Counted from the stretch's first letter, positions 1 to 7,919 are shown. The stretch is 14,682 bases of DNA from CAYLQA01 sp964385695 (GCA_964385695.1 CAYLQA010000063.1:1-14682); one strand, 5' to 3'. A program made the numbers and translations. Notes: generated by a model not told the origin, from the letters alone.

Positions 1-989
1 TAGTTTGTTACGGTTGCGGATCACAAATAGGCTGAAGATTAGTGGTAATCAAAAACGGATTTGGTGATTTACCGTTCCAGAATGAGCCATGGGTTGGGTT
101 GTCGAGGCTATAGGCTAGAATGGCCTTCTCCGTGAATTAAAATACGGATGTGGAGTCTGTCTATCACTCAACACCCCCCCAGGACACCGGGGGCATTCCC
201 TTTAAACCTAGGCTCTCCCCCCCCCTCTTCAAAAAAGCCCCGGATTATTAAAAATGGGGTCGGGCCAAGCTGAATCGCCTCCTGGAATCTAAACACTCCT
301 GAGTTTTAAAAAAATGACGGTAAATTTAAAAAAATTATCTCCCTTTATTTAAGTTTTGACTTTGCGAACATATCCCTTCCATACTGTCAGTACTCCTACT
401 TACAGAAAATAACGCTTTCAGACGGATCGTTGAAAACGGCTTTCATTGGCAACATATACCGTCTATGGGATTGAATGCGTTCCTTTGGGAGTTTTTTATC
501 CATTTTTTTTCATAACGAATGTTCGAGAAAGCCGGCGGCGGCGCTCTCACTCAACCAAAGAATTTCTCGTTGGTAGGTGGCGGCCAAGCTGTCCGTCAAC
601 CCCAGCCAAGCATCATCGATGCAAAAGGGGGCAGCAATGAGCATTATTGGTGACAAGGGAAGCACCACCGTTACAGCCAGTGCTATGCCGTTCTCCCAAA
701 AGCACTGGGTGGAAACCCGAAAGGTTTCGTCCAGTTGCCTAACAATCATTTTGCTTCGGGTGGGCGCTTCCCATTTTCCATGGTCATCAGCAAGGCCTCC
801 ATTGTCTGCGCTGTCAAATATAATTCCTTTTGTAATCCAGGCGGGGGGGGACAGGCACTGAAGGATCACAGCAACGTAGAACGGCAATTTTGTACATCAA
901 ACGTGGGATTGCCGAACTCGACCTAGAGGCAGAAACACGAATTGGGCAGCATTGCAACTTGAAGGCAAGAATAGCGGGGAGGAAGGTTC
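1..989. other. Long gene-free region upstream of the first chemoreceptor
   Basis: No reading frame here has a recognisable protein family, and the longest frames on the two strands (577-861 + and 510-887 -) overlap each other. Visible structure: a run of seven C (174-180) followed by a short CCCCC/GGGGG hairpin (176-193), a run of nine C (217-225), an AT-rich block at about 300-360, and a run of eight G (843-850). A sigma70-like pair TTGACT (356-361) and CATACT (380-385, spacer 18) is a possible promoter, but it lies about 600 nt from the next start codon. The region may be a long leader, decayed coding DNA, or both; I cannot tell which. Confidence 0.5.
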
Positions 990-3359
990 ATGTTCAGGTC
1001 CAATAAGCTCGGAAGCAAAATCGGATCCCTGGCAGGGATAGCGGTGGTGGCAATGGTTGCTATCAGCCTGGCAGCCATACTAGTCCTGCGTTCTGTGGAA
1101 AGGTCATGGACCGAGTACCTTGATGTCGTCGGAGAAAAGCAAAGGCTCCTGATGGATATCCGTACCAACATGGGCTATGGCGGCGGCATCCATCTCTTCA
1201 AAAATTATGTGCTGCGCGGGGATAAGAAGTACCTTGACAGGTATCAGGCCAAAGGCACCAATATGCGCGCCGGCATAGAGGATTATCGTAAGGTTGGCCT
1301 GCTCACGGAAAACGAATCCGAGTGCCTCGATAAAATTGAAGAGCTCATCGCCTCTTATCACGCCGCCGCTCTGAAGGTTGCAGACCTTTTAGCGAAAGGT
1401 AAGTCCACAAAGGAGATTGATGGCCTGATCAAGATTAACGACAGCCCCTATCTCAAGGCGCTGACAGAGATCAGTGAAGACCTGGGGCAGCAGACGGCCC
1501 AACGAACCGAATCCCTGACGCACCTGATCAGCAATACCTTGATGCTCCTCATGACCATTGTCCCGCTCGTATCCATCGTGCTGGTAGTCTTCAGTTTCTT
1601 CATTACCGGCCGCATCACCAAACCGGTGGGCAAAATTGTGGATATGATCCGGGAAATGGCAAAAGGGGATGTTGAGCAGCGTTTGAACATGGATCGGCAG
1701 GACGAGATCGGTGAGATGGCCAAAAATATGGATATCTTTGCAGGCGGCCTGAAAAACAGAGCGGAGATGATCGCACAGGTTGCCCACGGCGATGTGAATG
1801 CCGAGGTCGATGTCCTTTCCGGTCAAGACACCCTGGGCAGATCGCTGACCATGATGGTTGAAAGCGCCCAGGAACGTGCCAAGATGGTTGAACGCATCTC
1901 AAGGGGAGACGTGAACATGGATGTGAAGCTCCTCTCGGGTGAGGACACCCTTGGCAGATCCCTGAAGATCATGGTCGAGGCGGCCAGGGAACGGGCCAAA
2001 ATGGTTGGGCAGATAGCAAAGGGAGACGTGACCATGGATATGAAGGTGCTCTCGGCTAAGGACACCTTGGGCAAATCCCTGGAGGTCATGGTCGACTCGG
2101 CCAGGGAGAGGGCCGCCATGGTCGAGCAGATTGCAAAGGGAGATCTGTCCACGGATGTAACAATCCTCTCCACCCAGGATACCTTGGGTAAATCTCTGGA
2201 GGTTATGGTCGACTCTGCCAGGGAGAGGGCTGCCATGGTTGAGCGGATGGCCAAGGGGGATCTGGCCATGGATGTGCAGATTCTCTCGGACAGGGACACC
2301 CTGGGCAAATCCTTGGATATGATGGTGGCCTCTGCCAGGGACAGGGCAAAGAGAATTGAAGAAATCGCCAACGGGGATCTCAACGTTGATATCGAAATCC
2401 TGTCCGGGCAGGACACTTTGGGTCAGTCCCTGGCGCTCATGGTGAAAAAGCTCCGCGAGGTTGTGAGCGATGTGAAGTTGACGGCAGAGAACGTGGCCTC
2501 AAGCAGCAAGGAGCTCAGTCTTGCCTCGCAACGGATGTCTGAGGGAAGCACGGAACAGGCCTCTGCGGCAGAGGAAGCTTCCGCCTCCATGGAAGAGATG
2601 TCGGCAAACATCAAGCAGAGTGCGGACAATGCCGGAGAAACAGAAATTATGGCGAGCAAATCGGCTGGGGATGCTCAGGAGGGGGGCGAGGCCGTTGCGC
2701 TCACCGTTTCCGCCATGAACGATATTGCAGACAAGATCACGATCATTGAGGAAATCGCCCGGCAAACCAATCTCCTGGCCCTAAACGCCGCCATTGAGGC
2801 GGCCCGGGCCCAGGATCATGGCAAAGGTTTTGCCGTGGTGGCCGCCGAGGTGAGGAAGCTTGCCGAGCGGAGCCAGAATGCAGCCGGGCAGATTATCGCC
2901 CAGGCAACCTCTAGTGTGGGCACCGCACAAAAGGCAGGGGACATGTTGAATAAGCTGGTCCCGGATATTCAAAAAACATCGGACCTTGTCCAGGAGATCT
3001 CCGTGGCAAGCAGTGAGCAGAACGCTGGGGTGGAGCAGGTCAACCAAGCTATCCTGCAATTGGAACAGGTGACCCAGCAAAACGCCTCGGCCTCCGAAGA
3101 AATGTCCGCCACCTCGGACGTACTTGCCGGCCAGGCCGAACAGCTCAAAGATGCGATTTCGTTTTTTAGAATTGGCTCTTCCGACAGCAGCCAAGAATTA
3201 CTGTCATTGCAAGCGGCGGAGACTCCTTCGCCCAGATTATCCCCGGCCAAGAACGCCTTTACACCCAAGAACCCGCAAGGGGAAGAAACACCTGCGGGAC
3301 CTGCCGGTCATGAGCTGGACATGGGAGTTGCCGGGACAACAGATGCAGATTTTGAATGA
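990..3359 (+). CDS. Methyl-accepting chemotaxis protein with a GYGG-type periplasmic sensor and six extra HAMP-like units
   Basis: A 789-residue transmembrane chemoreceptor expected to control the CheA kinase in a polar array. Order of parts: TM1 at about residues 13-31; a helical periplasmic sensor at about 32-184 carrying a G-Y-G-G-G-I-H-x-F-K-N-Y-V-L-R motif (62-76); TM2 at about 185-207; a canonical HAMP at about 208-259 with the K-P and DEIG signatures; six tandem 39-residue HAMP-like units (260-493); and a signalling domain to about 740. The signalling hairpin tip near 587-620 reads E-E-I-A-R-Q-T-N-L-L-A-L-N-A-A. The C-terminus is a low-complexity linker plus an acidic tail, with no NWETF-type CheR tether. 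The start is supported by GGAGGAAGG just upstream. The next receptor gene follows after 32 nt, so the pair is probably co-transcribed. The ligand is unknown. The family call is certain; the sensor's specificity is not. Confidence 0.97.
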   Translation: MFRSNKLGSKIGSLAGIAVVAMVAISLAAILVLRSVERSWTEYLDVVGEKQRLLMDIRTNMGYGGGIHLFKNYVLRGDKKYLDRYQAKGTNMRAGIEDYRKVGLLTENESECLDKIEELIASYHAAALKVADLLAKGKSTKEIDGLIKINDSPYLKALTEISEDLGQQTAQRTESLTHLISNTLMLLMTIVPLVSIVLVVFSFFITGRITKPVGKIVDMIREMAKGDVEQRLNMDRQDEIGEMAKNMDIFAGGLKNRAEMIAQVAHGDVNAEVDVLSGQDTLGRSLTMMVESAQERAKMVERISRGDVNMDVKLLSGEDTLGRSLKIMVEAARERAKMVGQIAKGDVTMDMKVLSAKDTLGKSLEVMVDSARERAAMVEQIAKGDLSTDVTILSTQDTLGKSLEVMVDSARERAAMVERMAKGDLAMDVQILSDRDTLGKSLDMMVASARDRAKRIEEIANGDLNVDIEILSGQDTLGQSLALMVKKLREVVSDVKLTAENVASSSKELSLASQRMSEGSTEQASAAEEASASMEEMSANIKQSADNAGETEIMASKSAGDAQEGGEAVALTVSAMNDIADKITIIEEIARQTNLLALNAAIEAARAQDHGKGFAVVAAEVRKLAERSQNAAGQIIAQATSSVGTAQKAGDMLNKLVPDIQKTSDLVQEISVASSEQNAGVEQVNQAILQLEQVTQQNASASEEMSATSDVLAGQAEQLKDAISFFRIGSSDSSQELLSLQAAETPSPRLSPAKNAFTPKNPQGEETPAGPAGHELDMGVAGTTDADFE
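1767..2468 (+). repeat. Six tandem 117-bp units encoding HAMP-like 39-residue repeats (first receptor)
   Basis: Six consecutive units of exactly 39 codons with the pattern M-V-E-x-I-A-x-G-D-L-x-x-D-V-x-I-L-S-x-x-D-T-L-G-x-S-L-x-x-M-V, followed by S-A-R-E-R-A. Each holds a HAMP connector (GD...LS..D) and AS2-like helix (TLGxSLxxMV), and the helix leads straight into the next unit. This is a poly-HAMP coiled-coil stack between the membrane and the signalling domain. Units 3 and 4 are nearly identical at the DNA level. Confidence 0.9.
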
Positions 3360-3391
3360 TACTAACCGATCTTTTCAAAAGGAGAGCAGCC

Positions 3392-6187
3392 ATGACAAGC
3401 AAAGAGAAACAAAATCAATCCCCAATGCTTCCCGGAAACTCGGGAACACTTAAGAAAAAAGAGCAAACATTCAGCAAGGGCGTATTCACCATTCCGGTAA
3501 AACTTTATTCTCTAATCGGCATCTTGTTGCTTTCCATGGTCGGCATCATGCTCTACACCATTTTTACCCTGGACAAGCAAAAGCTTGACGGCAATGTTAT
3601 CAACCTGGCAGGCGCCCAGAGAATGTTGACCCAGAAGCTGAGTAAAAACATTATGGAAATGCAGCTGGGCGACATGAAAAAGGTCGCGGAAATAGAAACG
3701 GTCAGGGCGAGATTCGATGAGGTTTTAGCGGGTCTTCAGAAAGGCGATGGCAAGTTGGGTCTGCCACCGGCGCAAACAAAGGCAATCGAAGAGAAACTGC
3801 AGCATGTTCAGGCCCTGTGGGAACCATTTAGCGCCAATGCCGCGTTGACCCAAGAGGGCTGGCCCCGGATCATGGAAAGGATGCAGGTCATCTCTGAGAC
3901 AAACGTGCCGCTTTTTAATGAGGCAAACGAATTGGTCACGGCCCTTGGGCGTATATCCGACTCGCAAACCGTTTCCGTGGCCGGCCGTTTGCGCGCCATT
4001 ACCCAGCGGGTCAGCAAGAGCATCTTTCAGTACGTTCTGTACAAGGATGAAAAGTACAGCGCAGAGGGCAGGCAGTTTATAGAACTGCAAGGCAAGATCA
4101 TAGCAGGACTTTTAAACGGTGACCCTGCCTTAAAGCTCAAAATGGTCAATGACCCGGCAGTGCGAGAAAAAATCAATGGTTTCAAAAACAACTGGCAGCA
4201 GTTCGAGGGAAATGCCCTGTTCATCTTTGACAATGTCTCCAAGGTGCAGGCGGCGATCCAGTATGTGGGCTCGCACAACATCGAACTCCTGAAGGCCATG
4301 AACAGCGGGGTCGTCGAGATGGCAGCCAACTCCCAGAACAAGGTGAGCTCGATGACGCGGTACGAGATCATTTTGTTGTTGGTTCTCATTGTTTTCGGCA
4401 TTGCCTGCAGTGTCTGGATGATCCGCAAGATCACCCTGCCTTTAGCCAAAACGGTCGATCTCTTTGCGGAGATGGAGAAGGGCAACCTCGGATTACGCCT
4501 CAACATTCAGGAGGCGGACGAAATAGGCCAGCTTGCCTTTTCCATTGATAAGTTTGCCGACGGCCTCAATGAAAGAGCACAGATGATCGAGCAGGTCGCC
4601 CATGGAGATGTGGAGGTTGCAGTTGATGTTCTCTCCGACGAGGATACCCTTGGCAAGTCGCTGAATATGATGGTGGAGAGCGCCCGGGAGCGGGCTAAAA
4701 TGGTTGAACGTATTTCCGAGGGCGACGTCACCATGGACGTGAATATTTTGTCGGATGGGGACACCCTTGGGAAATCTCTGGAGGTCATGGTCAATTCAGC
4801 CCAGGACAGGGTTGTCATGATAGAGCAGATCGCAAAAGGGGATCTGTCCACAAATGTGAAGATCCTGTCGGACGAAGACAGCCTCGGGAAATCCCTGGAG
4901 GTCATGGTTGATTCGGCCAGAGACCGTGCCGCAATGGTCGAGCAGATAGCAAAGGGGGACCTCTCCCAGGATGTGAAGATCCTCTCGGATCGGGATACCA
5001 TGGGGCAATCCATCCAGGTCATGGTCGACTCGGCCAGGGAGCGCGCCGCCATGGTCGAGCAGATATCCAAAGGGGACCTGTCCCAGGATGTGGAGGTGCT
5101 CTCTGGCAAGGATATGCTGGGTAAATCGCTGGATATGATGGTAGCCTCGGCCAGGGGCAGGGCAAAGAGAATCGAAGAGATCGCCAAAGGGGATCTCACC
5201 GTCAATATCGAAATCCTGTCCGATAAGGACACCCTTGGCCAGTCGCTGGCGCTCATGCTGGAAAAACTGAGCGCAGTTGTGAGCGAGGTGAAATCGGCCG
5301 CAGATAACGTGGCATCGGGCAGCCAACAGTTAAGCACGGCATCACAACGTATGGCCGAAGGGAGCACCGAACAGGCCTCGGCTGCCGAACAGGCCTCTTC
5401 ATCCATGGAACAGATGACCGCCAATATCAGGCAAAATGCGGACAATGCCGGAGAAACAGAAAGGATGGCAAGCAAGTCGGCCGGGGATGCCCGCGAAGGG
5501 GGGGATGCAGTTGAGCTCACCGTTTCCGCCATGAACGATATTGCAGACAAGATCACGATTATTGAGGAAATCGCCCGGCAAACCAACCTCCTGGCCTTAA
5601 ACGCTGCCATTGAGGCGGCCCGAGCCCAGGAACATGGCAAAGGTTTTGCCGTGGTGGCCGCCGAGGTGAGGAAGCTTGCCGAGCGGAGCCAGCAGGCGGC
5701 CGGGCAGATTATCGCCCAGGCAAGCTCCAGTGTGGGTACCGCTCAAAAGGCCGGCGATATGTTACGAAAATTGGTGCCGGACATCCAGAAAACATCGGAC
5801 TTGGTGCAGGAAATTTCCGTATCCAGTAATGAGCAGAATACCGGGGCGGAGCAGATCAATACGGCAATCCAGCAACTCGACCAGGTGATACAGCATAACG
5901 CCTCTGCCTCTGAGCAGATGTCCGCCACCTCGGAAGAGCTTGCCTCCCAAGCCGAACAACTCAAAGATTCGATCTCATTTTTTAATACCGGTTATTCTGA
6001 TACCGCCCCCAAAACACGGTCCTATGTCATGCCCATAGCCGGCAAGGAGCAAGAGAAATTGACCGAGTCGCCATCCCTAACGATTGCAGAAGAGCTCACG
6101 GAGGATGCCGAGTCCTCCGCCAAAACAACAGGGCATCTGCTTGATATGAAAAGTGATACAGTAGACAAGGAGTTCGACCGCTATTGA
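3392..6187 (+). CDS. Methyl-accepting chemotaxis protein with a double PilJ/NarX-like sensor and six extra HAMP-like units
   Basis: A 931-residue chemoreceptor. I place the start at 3392 because AAAAGGAG lies 7 nt before this ATG; an in-frame ATG at 3356, overlapping the previous stop, lacks such a site. TM1 is at about 36-58. The periplasmic part has two PilJ-type modules: V-I-N-L-A-G-A-Q-R-M-L-T-Q at 69-81 and V-S-V-A-G-R-L-R-A-I-T-Q at 194-205. This is the motif class of PilJ and of the P-box of the nitrate sensors NarX and NarQ. TM2 is at about 324-344, a HAMP at about 345-397, six 39-residue HAMP-like units at 398-631, and then the signalling domain with the QTNLLALNAAIEAARAQ tip. The C-terminal tail ends in an acidic D-K-E-F-D-R-Y. 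From the HAMP onward it closely matches the preceding receptor, including long stretches of near-identical DNA. An anion or small-oxyanion ligand is possible by analogy only. Confidence 0.96.
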   Translation: MTSKEKQNQSPMLPGNSGTLKKKEQTFSKGVFTIPVKLYSLIGILLLSMVGIMLYTIFTLDKQKLDGNVINLAGAQRMLTQKLSKNIMEMQLGDMKKVAEIETVRARFDEVLAGLQKGDGKLGLPPAQTKAIEEKLQHVQALWEPFSANAALTQEGWPRIMERMQVISETNVPLFNEANELVTALGRISDSQTVSVAGRLRAITQRVSKSIFQYVLYKDEKYSAEGRQFIELQGKIIAGLLNGDPALKLKMVNDPAVREKINGFKNNWQQFEGNALFIFDNVSKVQAAIQYVGSHNIELLKAMNSGVVEMAANSQNKVSSMTRYEIILLLVLIVFGIACSVWMIRKITLPLAKTVDLFAEMEKGNLGLRLNIQEADEIGQLAFSIDKFADGLNERAQMIEQVAHGDVEVAVDVLSDEDTLGKSLNMMVESARERAKMVERISEGDVTMDVNILSDGDTLGKSLEVMVNSAQDRVVMIEQIAKGDLSTNVKILSDEDSLGKSLEVMVDSARDRAAMVEQIAKGDLSQDVKILSDRDTMGQSIQVMVDSARERAAMVEQISKGDLSQDVEVLSGKDMLGKSLDMMVASARGRAKRIEEIAKGDLTVNIEILSDKDTLGQSLALMLEKLSAVVSEVKSAADNVASGSQQLSTASQRMAEGSTEQASAAEQASSSMEQMTANIRQNADNAGETERMASKSAGDAREGGDAVELTVSAMNDIADKITIIEEIARQTNLLALNAAIEAARAQEHGKGFAVVAAEVRKLAERSQQAAGQIIAQASSSVGTAQKAGDMLRKLVPDIQKTSDLVQEISVSSNEQNTGAEQINTAIQQLDQVIQHNASASEQMSATSEELASQAEQLKDSISFFNTGYSDTAPKTRSYVMPIAGKEQEKLTESPSLTIAEELTEDAESSAKTTGHLLDMKSDTVDKEFDRY
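4583..5284 (+). repeat. Six tandem 117-bp units encoding HAMP-like 39-residue repeats (second receptor)
   Basis: The same six-unit array as in the upstream receptor. Position-specific features are shared: unit 1 has V-A-H-G-D-V, unit 2 has V-E-R-I-S-x-G-D-V, and unit 6 starts R-I-E-E-I-A and contains T-L-G-Q-S-L-A-L-M. Unit number and order are therefore conserved between the two genes, which fits duplication of the whole array rather than independent expansion. Confidence 0.9.
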
Positions 6188-6206
6188 TCGTTTTGGAATC
6201 AATACA

Positions 6207-6242
6207 TCCACAGGGTTAGCCAATATTGGCTAACCCTGTGGA
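6207..6242. terminator. Perfect 36-bp palindrome after the receptor pair, possible terminator or operator
   Basis: Positions 6207-6242 form a perfect inverted repeat with no spacer (centre between 6224 and 6225), starting 20 nt after the second receptor's stop codon. As RNA it would fold into a very stable hairpin with a loop of about four bases. The following bases are AAAACCG, not a T tract, so it is not a textbook intrinsic terminator. It could instead be a binding site for a dimeric DNA-binding protein, such as the helix-turn-helix protein encoded 115 bp downstream. Confidence 0.6.
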
Positions 6243-6356
6243 AAACCGAAGGAGAATGATTTGTAATATAGTTCAATGTCCTAGTTGCGGCATTATTCCC
6301 CCTTGCAATAACTACTATGGTGGGATCATTCCACATGGTTCCCTTGGAGGATGTCG

Positions 6357-6572
6357 ATGGCGACCAAAGAAGAGAAGAGCAACAATATTGAAGGCTATGT
6401 TTCCGCACCTTTGCTGACCGTAGCCGAGGCGGCAAAATATATGGGCGTTGGGCGCAAGGTGATTTATCAGCTTATCGAGTATGGCGAGATCGTGGCGGTC
6501 AAAGTGAAGGGATCTGTTAGGGTTGAAAAGAAGAGCCTTGATGAATTCAGGGCCAGTGGCAAACTCACCTAG
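6357..6572 (+). CDS. Small excisionase-family helix-turn-helix DNA-binding protein
   Basis: A 71-residue protein with the HTH_17 (MerR/excisionase-like) winged-helix pattern: L-L-T-V-A-E-A-A-K-Y-M-G-V, then R-K-V-I-Y-Q-L-I-E-Y-G-E-I-V-A-V-K, then a basic wing and a K-K-S-L-D-E-F helix. It fills almost the whole chain, so this is a stand-alone DNA-binding protein. I choose ATG 6357 over ATG 6351 because GGAGG (6346-6350) abuts the earlier ATG but lies 6 nt before the later one. Such proteins act as excisionases, phage or plasmid regulators, or transcription factors. No integrase or attachment site is visible nearby, so the target is unknown; the 36-bp palindrome upstream is one candidate. The gene converges on ywbE, 18 bp away. 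Confidence 0.85.
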   Translation: MATKEEKSNNIEGYVSAPLLTVAEAAKYMGVGRKVIYQLIEYGEIVAVKVKGSVRVEKKSLDEFRASGKLT

Positions 6573-6590
6573 TATTTTTTTCGGCTCGCT

Positions 6591-6785
6591 TTATTCTACG
6601 ATTTCTTTGACGCGGCCGACCTGTCCATCTTCCAGACGCACCTTGATGCCGTGGGTGTGGTGGGCGGATTTTGTCAGAATGTCTTTGACTCTTCCTTCAG
6701 TGAGCTTTCCTGTGCGTTGATCCTTTTTAAGGACGATGAAAACGTGCAGACCTTGCTTTATATCCGCTCGGTTTGTTCCTTTCAT
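6591..6785 (-). CDS. ywbE: YwbE family protein (DUF2196)
   Basis: A 64-residue protein matching the YwbE family over its whole length. It has the conserved stretches N-R-A-D-I-K-Q-G-L, V-L-K-K-D-Q-R-T-G-K-L-T, G-R-V-K-D-I-L-T and H-G-I-K-V-R-L-E-D-G-Q-V-G-R-V. The last has the look of a KOW-like small beta-barrel, which would suit RNA or nucleoprotein binding, but the family's function is not established as far as I know. The ATG lies one base after the stop codon of the upstream dus gene, so the two are almost certainly translated from one message and probably coupled. Confidence 0.92.
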   Translation of the reverse strand: MKGTNRADIKQGLHVFIVLKKDQRTGKLTEGRVKDILTKSAHHTHGIKVRLEDGQVGRVKEIVE

Positions 6786-6786
6786 A

Positions 6787-7797
6787 TTATTGCTTGCCTC
6801 TATTGTATTCAGTCCATCCGGCTAAAAGCTCTGTAAAGCGGGCCAGTTTTTTGCACTTATGCAGTTTACGCAGTGGCTTTTTGAGCTCCGGGTCGTTTAT
6901 TTGCGCGAGCACTTCCCGGAGTTTGGCCAGCACCTGTTGCTCTCCGCAAAAGAGTGTGTTGTAGCGATTGAGCAGTTCTTGGAGGTAATCTTGCAATTCG
7001 CTGTTTCTTGTCTCTTGGTTTGACGTGGCAGGATACATTCCTTTGAGCCGGGCAAAGAGGAAGGGGTCGGTAATTGCGCCTCGGCCAAGCATGAGGCCGA
7101 TTGCTCCGGTTTGTTGTAATACACGTCTGCCATCCGCCTCGGTAAGGACATCCCCGTTGGCTATCACAGGTAAGTTGGTGCGCTTGACGATTTGTGCCGT
7201 GACACCATGATCCGCCTTGCCTTTGAAACCCTGCTTCACGGTGCGTGGGTGCACGATTAAAAAATCTATCCCGCAATCTTCAAATGTTTCCAACAGGGAA
7301 AGAACCTGTAAAGGATCGTCAATGCCTGAGCGGACCTTGACGGAAAAACTTCCCGCAATAGCCTGGCGTAAATCCTTGAGTATTTTGGCCAATGCGTCTG
7401 CATCACCCAGCAATGCCCCGCCAGCTGCATTATTGGTCATGCGGCCATAAGGGCAGCCGAGATTGATGTTCAGATGCTTCGCCCCAAGCTCTTGCACGGT
7501 CCGGGCTGCATCCACCATTGCATCCTTATCGCTGCCGATCAGCTGCACCACCAGGGGGACATCGTGGGTTATGTCTGTCGTCTCCTGGCGATCACTATCG
7601 GAGATGCATCTGTCTGAGCCGGAACGCACACGGACAAATTCCGTAAAAACAACGTCAGGGCAAAAACGTTCGCTAAAAAGGTTTCGTAAGGCCCTGTTTG
7701 TGAGGCCCTGCATCGGGGCCAGCATGAGTGGCACAGTATCGCCAGCCCAGGGAAGCCTATTTGTGTGTGCTGTGTCGGTCATAGGTGTTTCACTCAT
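6787..7797 (-). CDS. dus: tRNA-dihydrouridine synthase (Dus family, DusC-like)
   Basis: A flavin-dependent TIM-barrel enzyme that reduces uridine to dihydrouridine in the tRNA D-loop. Visible family motifs, in order: M-L-A-P-M-Q-G-L-T-N-R-A-L-R (FMN site), T-E-F-V-R-V (also in E. coli DusC), V-V-Q-L-I-G-S-D, N-I-N-L-G-C-P-Y-G with the catalytic cysteine, S-V-K-V-R-S-G, V-H-P-R-T-V-K-Q-G-F-K-G (active-site histidine), V-I-A-N-G-D-V and L-G-R-G-A-I-T-D-P. With the start at 7797 the protein is 336 residues, the usual Dus size. The frame stays open to 7983, but the added residues have no family similarity. No strong ribosome binding site decides between ATG 7797 and ATG 7782. Which uridine is modified cannot be read from sequence. 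It is followed directly by ywbE. Confidence 0.93.
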   Translation of the reverse strand: MSETPMTDTAHTNRLPWAGDTVPLMLAPMQGLTNRALRNLFSERFCPDVVFTEFVRVRSGSDRCISDSDRQETTDITHDVPLVVQLIGSDKDAMVDAARTVQELGAKHLNINLGCPYGRMTNNAAGGALLGDADALAKILKDLRQAIAGSFSVKVRSGIDDPLQVLSLLETFEDCGIDFLIVHPRTVKQGFKGKADHGVTAQIVKRTNLPVIANGDVLTEADGRRVLQQTGAIGLMLGRGAITDPFLFARLKGMYPATSNQETRNSELQDYLQELLNRYNTLFCGEQQVLAKLREVLAQINDPELKKPLRKLHKCKKLARFTELLAGWTEYNRGKQ

Positions 7798-7919
7798 CCT
7801 TGTTTCTCTGGCATAATGCTTGATGGGGGTATGAAAAGCAAGGGGAGTGTCTTTCTTGTTAAACATGCCCTGGCATCCCGGAACAGATAAATTTCTCCTT
7901 TCTGCTGTAAAGGTTTCGT

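Noticed and set aside
510..887. A 125-residue open frame on the - strand with hydrophobic stretches
   Set aside because: No recognisable motif and no clear ribosome site, and it overlaps an equally long frame on the + strand. It might be decayed coding DNA, but I cannot support a gene.
1767..2468. Regular 117-bp repeats that could be taken for a CRISPR or non-coding satellite
   Set aside because: They are coding repeats in frame with the receptor, with codon-level variation and no spacers.
4507..5640. A 377-codon open frame antisense to the second receptor
   Set aside because: It is Ser/Leu/Ile-rich, mirrors the 117-bp repeats and lies wholly inside a well-supported gene: an antisense shadow of repetitive coding DNA.
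6256..6417. A Cys-rich 53-codon frame (Q-C-P-S-C-G near its start) just before the HTH gene
   Set aside because: It overlaps the HTH gene in another frame, its ribosome-like AAGGAG is only one base from the ATG, and no family matches. Probably chance, though the cysteines are curious.
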